DNA from: Desulfuromonadales bacterium
Lineage (GTDB): Bacteria; Desulfobacterota; Desulfuromonadia; Desulfuromonadales; Geopsychrobacteraceae
Length of the DNA stretch: 64,000 bases
Assembly (NCBI GenBank): GCA_019429255.1
Contig: JAHYIY010000010.1
Coordinates: forward strand, 36,591 to 100,590
Direction of reading: 5' to 3'
Shown here piece after piece: positions 37,031 through 46,285 of the stretch. A program made the translations under genes and the position numbers. Under the pieces are notes generated by a model. It was not told the origin of the DNA, did not search any database, and worked only from the letters and a program-made list of their open reading frames with translations. The stretch's first letter is position 1, and each line of letters opens with the position of its first letter.

Positions 37031-37819
37031 TTAATTTCCGGCAGGGACCAGAATCGATAGCAGGAAAATGACGCAAGCGACCACGACAATACTGGGGCCG
37101 GTTGGTGTGTCCCAGTAGTAGGATGCGCCCAATCCACCGGTCACAGCGCAGCAGCCAAAAACGCCGGCTAGCAACGCCATCCCCTCAGGACTGCCGGCAA
37201 AGCGGCGCGCCGTAGCTGCTGGAATGATCAGCAGGGAAGTGACCAGCAACAGCCCTACCACCTTCATCATCACCGCCACCGTCAGGGCAATCAGCGCCAG
37301 AAACAGGCTGTTGATGCGTTGCACTGCAATTCCTTCGACCCGCGCCAGATCCTCATGAATGGTGATCGCCAGCAGCGGTTGCCAGAGCCACAACAGACCC
37401 ACCAGAGCCGTACCGCCGCCTACGTAGATCCACAGCAGATCGGTTATGCCGATGGCGAGGATGTCGCCGAACAGATAAGCCATCAGGTCGATGCGGAGGT
37501 TGGGCATAAATGCCAGTACAACCAATCCCAGCGACAGAGCGCCGTGGGACAGGATACCAAGTAAAGTGTCGTTGGCCAGCAGGCGCTGGCGCTGACCGAT
37601 AAAGAGTAGAAGGGCGAGGAGCTGACATACCACAATCACGCCAAGAGTGAGGTTAATAGAAAGCAAAAAGCCAAGTGCGACACCAAGAAGTGCAGAGTGG
37701 GCAAGGGTGTCACCAAAGTAAGCGAGCCGTCGCCAGACCACAAAGGCGCCAAATGGCCCGGCAATCAAGGCTACGCCGAGGCCGCCGATCAGGGCGCGCA
37801 GGATAAAATCATCGAACAT
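37031..37819 (-). CDS. znuB: Zinc ABC transporter permease
   Basis: 262 residues, eight or nine membrane helices, ABC-3 family (RRLAYFGDTLAHSALLGVALG motif; VVGLLLVTSLLIIPAATARR). The start MFDDFILRAL at 37819 overlaps znuC by 11 nt and matches the family N-terminus. It moves zinc delivered by ZnuA. Confidence 0.93.
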   Translation of the reverse strand: MFDDFILRALIGGLGVALIAGPFGAFVVWRRLAYFGDTLAHSALLGVALGFLLSINLTLGVIVVCQLLALLLFIGQRQRLLANDTLLGILSHGALSLGLVVLAFMPNLRIDLMAYLFGDILAIGITDLLWIYVGGGTALVGLLWLWQPLLAITIHEDLARVEGIAVQRINSLFLALIALTVAVMMKVVGLLLVTSLLIIPAATARRFAGSPEGMALLAGVFGCCAVTGGLGASYYWDTPTGPSIVVVACVIFLLSILVPAGN

Positions 37820-38549
37820 GGGAACAGCCTTCGTGGCGATCGAGATGATGAACGCGATCGTGCTGGTAAAGGGCAAGTTGACCATACATTTTCAGGTATT
37901 CGGGGTCGCTGGTCACCATGGCGGGGGTGCCGCTGCAGCAGATGTGGCGATTTAAACAGAGAACCCGGTCGGTAGCTGCCATCACCAGATGCAGATCGTG
38001 TGAGACCATCAATACCCCACATCCCTGTTCGCTGCGAATCTGGCCGATCAGTTGATAGAGCTCGATCTGGCCATGAACATCAACTCCCTGCACCGGCTCG
38101 TCGAGAATCAGCAGGTCGGGTTTGCGCAACAGCGCCCGGGCCAGCAGCACCCGTTGCGCTTCGCCGCCGGAGAGGTGACGCATGGCCGCAGTGAGAACGT
38201 GGAGGGCACCGGTCTGCTCAAGAGCGGCGCACAGATCAGTTTCTCCGAGCCCTTTACCGGCAAAGGAGAGAAAACGTTTAACTGAGAGAGGGAAGGTCGC
38301 GTCGAGCTCGAGGCGTTGCGGCATATAACCGATGGATAATCCGGCGCGCTGGACGATGGTACCGGATGATGGCTGCTGTAACCCCAGAACAACACGCAGC
38401 AGGGTTGTTTTGCCGGCACCGTTAGGTCCGATAACAGTGACTATCTCCCCCGGTTCAATGGCCAGGCTGACGTTGTCCAGCAGCTGGTTGTTGCCGAGGG
38501 TCAGATTGATATCATGAGCTATCAACAAGGATGAGGCGATGGCGGTCAT
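37809..38549 (-). CDS. znuC: Zinc ABC transporter ATP-binding protein
   Basis: 246 residues. Walker A GPNGAGKTT, signature LSGGEAQRVLLARALL, Walker B LLILDEPVQGVD and H-loop SHDLHLV are complete. The C-terminus is rich in His (HDRVHHLDRHEGCSH), a possible zinc-sensing tail. ATG 38549 overlaps the zur stop by ATGA and has GAAGGAGAAGCA before it. Confidence 0.94.
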   Translation of the reverse strand: MTAIASSLLIAHDINLTLGNNQLLDNVSLAIEPGEIVTVIGPNGAGKTTLLRVVLGLQQPSSGTIVQRAGLSIGYMPQRLELDATFPLSVKRFLSFAGKGLGETDLCAALEQTGALHVLTAAMRHLSGGEAQRVLLARALLRKPDLLILDEPVQGVDVHGQIELYQLIGQIRSEQGCGVLMVSHDLHLVMAATDRVLCLNRHICCSGTPAMVTSDPEYLKMYGQLALYQHDRVHHLDRHEGCSHVR

Positions 38550-39043
38550 TGCTTCTCCTTCATTGAAGAGCACTTGGGACACAGCCCCATGACTTCAACC
38601 GCACTGTCTTTCACAACAAAACCACATTGCCGGGCATTCTGACGAATAGATCGGGTAACGGTACTGGAATCATGCTCAGCGCAGGTTTTACAGCTGGTGC
38701 AAATCAAAAAATAGCCTTCGTGTGCTACTCGCGGACGGACACAGCCAACAAAAGCGTTCAGCGACGCGATGCGGTGGATAAGGCCAAGATTCAATAAAAA
38801 GTCCAGGGCCCGGTAAACAGTTGGTGGCGCCGTGCGCGACTCTTGCTGCAGGTTTTCAAGAATCTGATAGGCCCCGATCGGTTTGTGCTGTTGCCAGATC
38901 AATTCAAAAACTTTACGTCTAATGGTTGTAAAGCGCTGTCCTTGCTCATGGCAGATCTGTTCTGCCTCTGCGAAAGCGCGGTTTACACAACCTTGATGGT
39001 CATGGGCCGAATCAGCAAAAACAGATGGATAAGAAAGGTGCAT
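38546..39043 (-). CDS. zur: Zur, Fur-family zinc-uptake repressor
   Basis: 165 residues. Winged helix (FTTIRRKVFELIWQQHKPIGAYQIL; PPTVYRALDFLLNLGLIHRI) and two structural CxxC pairs (CTSCKTC; CPKCSSMKEKQ at the C-terminus). Its neighbours znuC, znuB and divergent znuA, and the box at 39073, identify it as Zur rather than Fur. It is the first gene of the zur-znuC-znuB unit. Confidence 0.94.
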   Translation of the reverse strand: MHLSYPSVFADSAHDHQGCVNRAFAEAEQICHEQGQRFTTIRRKVFELIWQQHKPIGAYQILENLQQESRTAPPTVYRALDFLLNLGLIHRIASLNAFVGCVRPRVAHEGYFLICTSCKTCAEHDSSTVTRSIRQNARQCGFVVKDSAVEVMGLCPKCSSMKEKQ

Positions 39044-39072
39044 TGACTATCTCCGGTGCTACTTGACTTATA

Positions 39073-39093
39073 AAATGGTACAATATAACATTT
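39073..39093. promoter_or_regulatory. Zur box between zur and znuA
   Basis: A 21-bp near-palindrome beginning AAATGGTACAA and ending TATAACATTT, with 8 of 10 paired positions around a central A. This matches the proteobacterial Zur consensus (GTTATA/TATAAC type). It lies 30 nt before zur and 43 nt before znuA, so one operator could control both transcripts. Confidence 0.85.
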
Positions 39094-39135
39094 CACTTCT
39101 GGCTCCTATCCTAATTCATTCTCCGGAGAAAAACA

Positions 39136-40059
39136 ATGAAGAGACTCTTTCTGTTCCTGTTGTTGCTGGTTGGTTTGGCCCTGCCGCTACAGGCCCAGCA
39201 GCCTCAGAGTCCCAAAGTAGTTGTGAGTATTAAACCGATACATTCCCTTACCGCTGCGATCATGGAGGGGGTTGGTGCTCCGCAGTTGCTGATTAAGGGT
39301 GCCGGTACCCCTCACGGGTATTCGTTGCGTCCGTCAGAAGCGCGGATGCTGGCAGATGCTGATCTGGTAATCTGGATTGGTGAGGGTCTTGAAACTTTTT
39401 TGGTTCGACCTTTAGTCAATCTAGGAGAAAAAGCGCAGCGGCTGGCAATAGCGGAACAACTCCGGTCAAAGATGCTGACGATCCGAGAAGGCGGAACCTG
39501 GGAAGGGCATCACGCACACGGCCATGACGCACATGACCGCGAAGAATGGGATTATCATCTGTGGACAAGTCCTCTGCTAACCAAAGAGATAGTCACACTG
39601 ATTGCAGAACAGCTTATGACCGTTGATCCGGATCATGCGGCGACCTATGCTGCAAATGCCGCTTCATTAATCACCAAGCTTGACCAGTTGTACCATGAGG
39701 TTAAGAATCAGTTGCGCCCAGTGACTAAGGTTCCATACATTGTCTTTCATGATGCTTATCAGTACTTTGAACGGGATTTCGGTATGAACGCCGTTGGCTC
39801 GGTGACTATCGACACCGAGCGTTCCCCGGGGGTGCGGCGAGTGCAGGAAGTGCGCAGTAAAATCAGTGAACTTGGTGCGCGCGCGGTGTTTAGTGAGCCG
39901 CAGTTTCAATCGCGCATTGTAGCGACGGTGCTGGAAGGAACGGGGGCCGAAGCTGGTGTACTTGATCCACTGGGGGCGAATCTGGCAGAAGGTCCGCAGG
40001 CCTATTTCTCGTTGATCAGAGAGATGGGGTCAAGCATCCTGGCTACCCTGAAGGAGTAA
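39136..40059 (+). CDS. znuA: Zinc ABC transporter substrate-binding protein
   Basis: 307 residues: signal peptide (1–21), cluster A-I solute-binding fold. Zinc ligands: His in KPIHSLTAAIM, His in WDYHLWTSPLL, and Glu/Asp near the end. The His-rich loop HHAHGHDAHD (about residues 130–140) is the ZnuA-specific feature. GGAGAAAAAC precedes the ATG. It is divergent from zur-znuCB. Confidence 0.95.
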   Translation: MKRLFLFLLLLVGLALPLQAQQPQSPKVVVSIKPIHSLTAAIMEGVGAPQLLIKGAGTPHGYSLRPSEARMLADADLVIWIGEGLETFLVRPLVNLGEKAQRLAIAEQLRSKMLTIREGGTWEGHHAHGHDAHDREEWDYHLWTSPLLTKEIVTLIAEQLMTVDPDHAATYAANAASLITKLDQLYHEVKNQLRPVTKVPYIVFHDAYQYFERDFGMNAVGSVTIDTERSPGVRRVQEVRSKISELGARAVFSEPQFQSRIVATVLEGTGAEAGVLDPLGANLAEGPQAYFSLIREMGSSILATLKE

Positions 40060-40064
40060 CAGAA

Positions 40065-40108
40065 AACCGCCCTGGCGAATAGCGATTAATGGCTTCGGCA
40101 GGGCGGTT
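40065..40108. terminator. Shared hairpin terminator of znuA and prc
   Basis: Arms AACCGCCCTG and CAGGGCGGTT between converging genes. The tail on the minus strand is TTTTC, so it mainly ends prc transcripts. Confidence 0.75.
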
Positions 40109-40128
40109 GAGGTAAGGCAACAAAAAAG

Positions 40129-42231
40129 TCAGACTGACGCAAATGCCGATACCAGATCGTTAAGGATCTTCTTGCCTTCCTGGACATAGGGGTCATCGTT
40201 CAGGACTTCGGTCAGCGCCTCCTCCCGACTTTTGTCACCATTATCCATGTTCGGCGAAATCACCCCGTGGGGGGTGTTAAGGCTCTTTTGCTCTTCCTGC
40301 AACTGGCGGCGTTCTTTCAGCATTGTTTCAAGCTGCAGGGACTGGGTGGTTTGCTGACGGCGCTCGGCGGAACGCTGTGCGGCCTTGATGATGCTGACAA
40401 ACTCTTTGTTATTACTAATTCGCTCGAGACTGCGTTGACGCAGATTTTCCAGGTTATCTGGTGGCCTCTTCCAGGAGCTGAATTTCGCAGGATCAATCCG
40501 ATCCCAGGGAAGGGCATTCTCGATATATTTTTCACCACTTTCAAGGCCATCAAGGCGCGAAGGGAGAATGATGTCGGGGATAATGCCGCGCTCCTGGGTT
40601 GACTCACCGGTGATTCGGTAGAATTTCTGAATCGTCACCTTGGCCGCTCCCAAGGGCATGTACTGGGACATGCCGCGCAATCTGACAAAGCGATCGAGAT
40701 CAAGAACCGCCTGAACCGTGCCTTTGCCGTGGGTGTGTTCATCGCCGACGATCAGGGCACGGCCATAATCCTGCAGGGCACCGGCCAGAATTTCTGACGC
40801 TGAGGCGCTGAAACGGTTCACCAGCACGATCATCGGACCATCGTAGGCAACATTTTTATTATCATCACGCATGGAACGAATGGCGCCGGAACTGTCACGC
40901 ACCTGAACCACCGGTCCACCGTCAATAAAGAGGCCGGTCACGCTGACCGCATCGGTCAGGGAACCACCACCATTATTGCGCAGGTCGAGGATGAGCCCGG
41001 AGATTCCCTGTTCCTTTAACCGAAGCAGTTCATCGCGAGTATCGTCTGTGCTGTTACGCTCGGTTTTGCCGCTGTGATCACGATAAAATGAGGGGATTTT
41101 TACATAGCCGATGCGGGCGCCATTGATCCCGTCAATCAAAGTGCTTCTGACAAAAGATTCTTCGATTTCGACAACATCACGAATAATCGGTACCATCAGG
41201 CGACGTCCATCCGGTTTGCGCAGGGTCAAGCGTACCTCGGTTCCCTTCTTGCCGCGAATCAGCGATACGGCATCGCGCAGGCGGGTATTGGTGACTTCAA
41301 CCGGCTCGGCAGTTCCTTCAGCAACCTTGAGAATAATGTCGTCCGCCTCCAGTTGCCCCTGGCGCGCCGCAGCGCCGCCGGGAATCACCCGAACCACGCG
41401 AATAAAGCCGTCATCATCACGCAGGGTCGCACCGATTCCCTCTAATGACCCGCTCATCTGGATATCGAAATCTTCCTTGCTGGTCGGCGGCATGTAGTTA
41501 GTGTGAGGGTCATAGGCGCGGGCGATAGAGTCAAGATAGCGGTCGTAATGATCCTGCTCGGTTTCCGCCAGCATCCGGCTCAAGAAGGTGTTGTGAGCCT
41601 TGGCGACATTGTCACGCGATTTGTCCAACAGCTCGGCGTGGGATTCTTTATCAACCGGCAGTAATTCTCCGTGTTCATCAAGACCGATGTCATTTTCACG
41701 CAGGCTGATATAACGACTCAATAGCTGAAATTTGATGTTTTTGCGCCACAGTTCGCGCAGCTCGCTGAGATTAGCGGCAAATTCATATTTGTCCGGGTCG
41801 TTTTCGATCACCTCATCCGCGTCAGGGTCGATGGGTTCATCCAGGATCGTTGCGGTGAGGGTTTGTACCTGTCTGATCCTTTCCTGCAAGAGTTCTCTGC
41901 CGGTCAGGGGCAGATCCAGCCGTCCACGGCGAATGGCGTTGTCGATCTGGTTGCGGTGAACCTGTAACTGTTCGACATCTTCCTGAAGCAGAAAGCGTTT
42001 TTGTGGATCGAGCTGTTTTAAATAGAGGTCGAAAGCGGTCTGCGATAGCTGAATTTCGCTGAGTTTCTGGTTGTAATGCTGACTGCCCAGTTGCTGATGC
42101 AGGATATGGCCGAGTAAACGGGCGCGGTTGGTGTTAAGGGGCTCATCAGCTAAACCGATGGACGCTGTCTGCCACAGCAGCACCAGAACAATAAAGAAAC
42201 TGCGAACCATTGTTTTCGTGAACAACGACAT
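40129..42231 (-). CDS. prc: Tail-specific carboxy-terminal processing protease
   Basis: 700 residues, periplasmic S41 protease. Signal peptide (1–28), helical N-domain, PDZ domain (about 240–320: GIGATLRDDDGFIRVVRVIPGG), catalytic Ser in NRFSASASEILAGAL and Lys in HGKGTVQAVL, and the long helical C-domain of Prc/Tsp. It trims lipoproteins and incorrectly tagged proteins. The start at ATG 42231 gives nine residues before MVRSFFIVL; either ATG is possible. Confidence 0.94.
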   Translation of the reverse strand: MSLFTKTMVRSFFIVLVLLWQTASIGLADEPLNTNRARLLGHILHQQLGSQHYNQKLSEIQLSQTAFDLYLKQLDPQKRFLLQEDVEQLQVHRNQIDNAIRRGRLDLPLTGRELLQERIRQVQTLTATILDEPIDPDADEVIENDPDKYEFAANLSELRELWRKNIKFQLLSRYISLRENDIGLDEHGELLPVDKESHAELLDKSRDNVAKAHNTFLSRMLAETEQDHYDRYLDSIARAYDPHTNYMPPTSKEDFDIQMSGSLEGIGATLRDDDGFIRVVRVIPGGAAARQGQLEADDIILKVAEGTAEPVEVTNTRLRDAVSLIRGKKGTEVRLTLRKPDGRRLMVPIIRDVVEIEESFVRSTLIDGINGARIGYVKIPSFYRDHSGKTERNSTDDTRDELLRLKEQGISGLILDLRNNGGGSLTDAVSVTGLFIDGGPVVQVRDSSGAIRSMRDDNKNVAYDGPMIVLVNRFSASASEILAGALQDYGRALIVGDEHTHGKGTVQAVLDLDRFVRLRGMSQYMPLGAAKVTIQKFYRITGESTQERGIIPDIILPSRLDGLESGEKYIENALPWDRIDPAKFSSWKRPPDNLENLRQRSLERISNNKEFVSIIKAAQRSAERRQQTTQSLQLETMLKERRQLQEEQKSLNTPHGVISPNMDNGDKSREEALTEVLNDDPYVQEGKKILNDLVSAFASV

Positions 42232-42373
42232 AAGCTCTCCAACGCCGGATGATGGCGGATGTTAGATGATTACCAAGGCAGTGTACCTCCGCTAAGCACC
42301 TCGTCGCAAGGTTGAATATCTGCACTTGTCTATGTGTAATTGCGCAGAGGGTATTACCAGGTCAGTTGTTTTA

Positions 42374-42643
42374 CTAAAGAGGGATGCGCATTTTTTTACA
42401 GAAACTGCGCAACACCAGCTCGGCCTGACTCAGACGGGTCATGCGGTAGTTTTTTTGTTTAACCGCGTCGACATCTTCAAGGGCAACCTGCAGCTGACGC
42501 AGTTCGCGCTGAACCATTTCTAGATTGCTGAGCAGGGTTTTGAGCTGGCCCGGGGTATGGCCTTTGAGCATGGGCGGTGAAAGGCGGACAAAACCTTCGG
42601 ACACTGCCTGGGCAAATTTTTTCGGGTTACCTGAAATGGTCAT
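42374..42643 (-). CDS. Small helical protein of unknown function
   Basis: 89 residues, mostly helix with a coiled-coil-like middle (LKTLLSNLEMVQRELRQLQVALEDV). No signal peptide or known motif. AAAAGGAAGACTG before the ATG and 27-nt spacing after the kinase–phosphatase gene support translation in the same transcript. Confidence 0.7.
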   Translation of the reverse strand: MTISGNPKKFAQAVSEGFVRLSPPMLKGHTPGQLKTLLSNLEMVQRELRQLQVALEDVDAVKQKNYRMTRLSQAELVLRSFCKKMRIPL

Positions 42644-42670
42644 CAGTCTTCCTTTTAAGGGGGGCCGGGC

Positions 42671-43369
42671 TCAGCCAAACAGCAGAAACGCTAACAGGGT
42701 GACCACTGATCCCAGCAGTGCCCCGAGAAAAACCTCGCGCGGGGTATGGATGGCCATGATCAGCCGACTCTGACTGACAAGCAGCGCCAGAATCAACACC
42801 AGCAAACCGATCAGCAGCCCCGCGCCGGAGAGCATGGTCGATACAGCAATAGAAAATGCGACGGCAGAGTGACCGCTGGGCATGCCGCCATGCAGGGGAG
42901 AGCCGTGATTGAAGCGCGCCTTGAGCAGAATGACCAGAATAATAACCGCCAGCAGAGCGCCGACGGGTATCGTCCCTCCCGGTTCGCGAGTGAGGATTTG
43001 TGAGCGGTCAAACAAGGGGAAGATATGGCCGGACAGCACCAGATAACCAAGCACCACGGCACCGACGCTGGTGACCAGCACCGCACCGGCAGCAATATCT
43101 TTGGCCAGCTTGGCCAGTTCGTGATAATCCGGGGAAATCAGATCAACGACGGTTTCAATAGCAGTATTGATCATCTCGGCAAAAATCACCAGCAGAGCGG
43201 CCAGCACCAGCAGAAAAAATTCCAGTGCTGATACACGAAAGAACAGGGCGAGGAAGAGCACGGCCAGGGCCGCGACCAGGTGATAGCGGATATGGCGTTC
43301 ACTCTTGGCCGCCCAGAGAATACCCTCGATGGCACAGTTGAGGCTTTCCAGCCAGCTTTTGGGTTTCAT
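42671..43369 (-). CDS. Diacylglycerol/undecaprenol kinase fused to a PAP2 phosphatase
   Basis: 232 residues. Residues 1–115: DgkA-type kinase with three helices and the signature FAEMINTAIETVVDLISPDYHELAKLAKD. Residues 120–232: PAP2-type membrane phosphatase with the GMPSGHSAVAFS motif and a late His in AIHTPREVFLGALLG. One chain thus holds opposing activities on lipid carriers, perhaps undecaprenol phosphate recycling. The first PAP2 motif (KX6RP) is not clearly seen, so phosphatase activity is less sure. Confidence 0.88.
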   Translation of the reverse strand: MKPKSWLESLNCAIEGILWAAKSERHIRYHLVAALAVLFLALFFRVSALEFFLLVLAALLVIFAEMINTAIETVVDLISPDYHELAKLAKDIAAGAVLVTSVGAVVLGYLVLSGHIFPLFDRSQILTREPGGTIPVGALLAVIILVILLKARFNHGSPLHGGMPSGHSAVAFSIAVSTMLSGAGLLIGLLVLILALLVSQSRLIMAIHTPREVFLGALLGSVVTLLAFLLFG

Positions 43370-43546
43370 GGCTCCTCACGGTTGTTGATGTTGCCCTTTC
43401 TAACCTACGCAACCAACAGTAAAGATAGCAGGTTCGGCGACACGACACCAAGTCCATTTGCAGCGTTTACTTGGGAAGGATAAACAAGGTAGTCTTGCCG
43501 GCGAGACGCATATGAGCATCAGCCTAATCGCCAAAGGATGAATAAC

Positions 43547-44749
43547 ATGAATGATGATATCAACAACGACGAAGCAATGGGCATGGACGATGAGGACTTT
43601 GCCGCCATGTTTGAAGCGAGTCTGGCCGGGGTCGGACAGGAACTGCAAGCGGGAATGAAGATCACCGCAACGATTCTGCAAACAGGCTCTGAGTGGACTT
43701 TTCTTGACGTCGGTCAAAAGGGCGAGGGGGTGCTGGCGACGGCGGAACTGCTCGATGCCGAGGGGCAGTTAGCGGCGGCAGTTGGGGATCGGATCAGTGT
43801 TTATTTTATTTCGCGCAAGGACGGTGAATTGCGTTTCACCACCAAGATCGGTGGTTCCGGCTCAGGAACGGAACAACTGCAGCAGGCTTATCAGGGCGGT
43901 ATTCCGGTTGATGGGCGGATCGACAAAGAGATCAAGGGGGGGTATGAGGTCGCCCTGCCCGGCAATGTGCGTGCCTTCTGCCCTTTTTCCCAGGTCGGGT
44001 TGCGGCCGCTTGACGCGGGTGAACTGATCGGGCGTGCTTTATCCTTTCGTATTACCCAGTTTGGGGAACGCGGACGCAATATTGTCGTTTCTCACCGGAT
44101 GCTGCTCGATGAAGAACGGAAGGAGCAGCGCGAGTCGTTGCGCCAGACGCTTAAAGAGGGACAGATGGTCACTGGTACAGTCACCAATCTGCGTGATTTT
44201 GGCGCCTTTGTTGATATCGGCGGGATTGAAGGATTGCTGCCGATTTCCGAGATCAGTTACGGTCGGGTGGCAGATATCAACACAGTTCTGGAGGTTGGCC
44301 GGCAGCTGGATCTGATCGTTAAAAAAATCGATTGGGCTGAAAATAGATTCTCCTTTAGTTTGCGTGACACCCTGGCCGATCCCTGGCTCAAAGTCGGCAG
44401 CAGCTATCAGGTCGGTGGAAAATATTCCGGCACAGTGAGCCGCCTGGCCCAGTTCGGGGCTTTTGTCACCCTCGAAGAAGGGATCGACGGGCTACTGCAT
44501 ATTTCCAAAATGGGGGACGGGCAGCGCATCCGCCACCCCCAGGATCTGTTCAGGGTCGGGCAGCAGCTTAAGGTGGTGATCGAAAAAATTGATGAAAGTG
44601 AAAAGCGTATTTCCCTGGCCCTGGCTGGAGCAGCCGATGAGGTTACCGAAACCAGTTACAGCGAGGACTCTACTGGAGCTGGAATGGGAACCCTGGGAGA
44701 ACTGCTCAGGGCCGGGCAGCAGAAAAAAGCGCGTCGACAGCGCAAATGA
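43547..44749 (+). CDS. Four-domain S1 RNA-binding protein
   Basis: 400 residues. Acidic N-terminus, then four S1 domains; the third (GQMVTGTVTNLRDFGAFVDIGGIEGLLPISEI) and the fourth (YSGTVSRLAQFGAFVTLEEGIDGLLHISKM) are the best preserved. The C-terminus is basic (KKARRQRK). Similar to S1-like translation or stress factors, shorter than ribosomal protein S1. CCAAAGGA is well spaced from ATG 43547, less so from 43538. It overlaps the MFS gene by ATGA. Confidence 0.87.
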   Translation: MNDDINNDEAMGMDDEDFAAMFEASLAGVGQELQAGMKITATILQTGSEWTFLDVGQKGEGVLATAELLDAEGQLAAAVGDRISVYFISRKDGELRFTTKIGGSGSGTEQLQQAYQGGIPVDGRIDKEIKGGYEVALPGNVRAFCPFSQVGLRPLDAGELIGRALSFRITQFGERGRNIVVSHRMLLDEERKEQRESLRQTLKEGQMVTGTVTNLRDFGAFVDIGGIEGLLPISEISYGRVADINTVLEVGRQLDLIVKKIDWAENRFSFSLRDTLADPWLKVGSSYQVGGKYSGTVSRLAQFGAFVTLEEGIDGLLHISKMGDGQRIRHPQDLFRVGQQLKVVIEKIDESEKRISLALAGAADEVTETSYSEDSTGAGMGTLGELLRAGQQKKARRQRK

Positions 44750-46125
44750 GCCAGGGGGTTTCACGTTCTGCGGTGTTGTTTGCCGTCTGCATGGCTCATT
44801 TTCTCATGCCCTTTATGATGTCATCAGTGGGGATTGCCCTGCCGGTCATTGGTCGAGAATTTCATGCCAGCGCCCTGCAACTGGGACTGGTGGAAACTAC
44901 CTACGTGCTGTCGGCGTCGATTTTTCTGTTGTCCATGGGGCGCTTTGGCGATATCCACGGGCGGCGCCGAATTTTCCAGAGCGGACTGCTCGTTTTTGGC
45001 GGGATGGGGGGGCTGATTTCCCAGGCCTGGTCGATTGAAACTGTCATCGTCCTGCGCTTTTTACAGGGGATGGGCGGTGCCATGGTGATGGCGACAACCA
45101 TGGCGATGCTGGTTTCGACCTTTCCCGTGGCCGAGCGCGGCAGGGCCTTGGGAATCGCCGTCGCCAGTGTTTATGCCGGTATTTCCTGTGGTCCTTTTGT
45201 TGGCGGTTTATTGGTTGAATTGTTGGGCTGGCGCTCCATATTTTATCTGATCTTCCCTTTAAGCCTGCTGACCTGGGGCGTGACCCGGCTCAAAATCAAA
45301 ATCGAATGGGCCGAGGCCAGTGGTGAGCCCTTCGACTGGCGTGGCGCCATAACCTACGCGGCAGCGGTGATGCTACTGGTGATCAGTGTTACCAATTTAA
45401 GCAACAGCGATTGGGCCTGGGCGACCCTGGTTCTGGCCAATCTACTGCTCGGACTGTTCTTTTTTCAGCAGTCACGTCACCCCTATCCGCTGCTTAATCT
45501 TGGATTGCTGCTCAATAACCGGGTCTTTGCCTTAAGCAACCTGGCCGCCCTGTTCAATTACGCGGCAACCTTCGGTGTCACTTTCTTTTTGAGTCTTTAT
45601 CTGCAATATGTCAAAGGGATGAGCCCATCCCAGGCCGGTCTCATTTTGATTGTTCAACCGATTGTCCAGACCCTCTTTTCTCCCTTCTGCGGACGTTTGT
45701 CCGACCGGATTCCGGCCTCCTATGTGGCTACCACCGGGATGGCCCTGTGTGCTGTGGGTTTGGCCGTTGCCTCGACCCTTCAGGCTGAATCTGCCCTGAG
45801 GGTGGTTTATCTGTTGCTGGTATTGATGGGGCTCGGATTTGCCTTTTTCTCCTCTCCCAACGTCAGTCTGATCATGGGCAGTGTCGAACCCAAATATCTG
45901 GGGGTGGCATCGGGCCTCAATTCAAGCATGCGTACCCTCGGGATGATGACCAGTATGATGATCATTACCCTGATCTTTACCTATCTGATGAATGATCAGC
46001 CGGTAACAGCTGCAACCCAACAGCAGTTTCTTGCCAGTATGCGTCTGGCGCTGCTGATTTTCAGCGGACTCTGTGTTGTCGGTATCGGTTGTTCGCTGGG
46101 GCGGATTGCCAGACCGCGAAGTTGA
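44746..46125 (+). CDS. MFS transporter, DHA2-like drug exporter
   Basis: 459 residues, 12–14 membrane helices. Motif A (GRFGDIHGRRRIF) between helices 2 and 3 and motif C-like GISCGPFVGGLLVELLGWRSIF mark a proton-linked exporter of the EmrB/QacA type. Substrate unknown. Start codon overlaps the S1 gene stop, so expression is coupled. Confidence 0.9.
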   Translation: MSQGVSRSAVLFAVCMAHFLMPFMMSSVGIALPVIGREFHASALQLGLVETTYVLSASIFLLSMGRFGDIHGRRRIFQSGLLVFGGMGGLISQAWSIETVIVLRFLQGMGGAMVMATTMAMLVSTFPVAERGRALGIAVASVYAGISCGPFVGGLLVELLGWRSIFYLIFPLSLLTWGVTRLKIKIEWAEASGEPFDWRGAITYAAAVMLLVISVTNLSNSDWAWATLVLANLLLGLFFFQQSRHPYPLLNLGLLLNNRVFALSNLAALFNYAATFGVTFFLSLYLQYVKGMSPSQAGLILIVQPIVQTLFSPFCGRLSDRIPASYVATTGMALCAVGLAVASTLQAESALRVVYLLLVLMGLGFAFFSSPNVSLIMGSVEPKYLGVASGLNSSMRTLGMMTSMMIITLIFTYLMNDQPVTAATQQQFLASMRLALLIFSGLCVVGIGCSLGRIARPRS

Positions 46126-46285
46126 TTGTGGCGCGACTCCCAGCGGAAGGGCAAATCTATTATTGGCATAATTAGTGTATGTGAACAAGGGGTGTGAGTC
46201 TGCTGGTGTTGTAAAGGAATGGGGCGGTGCAGTGCTTGCCTCGAACCTAGTTTTCAACGCCCTTGATAGAATTCGGGAGTCGTTC

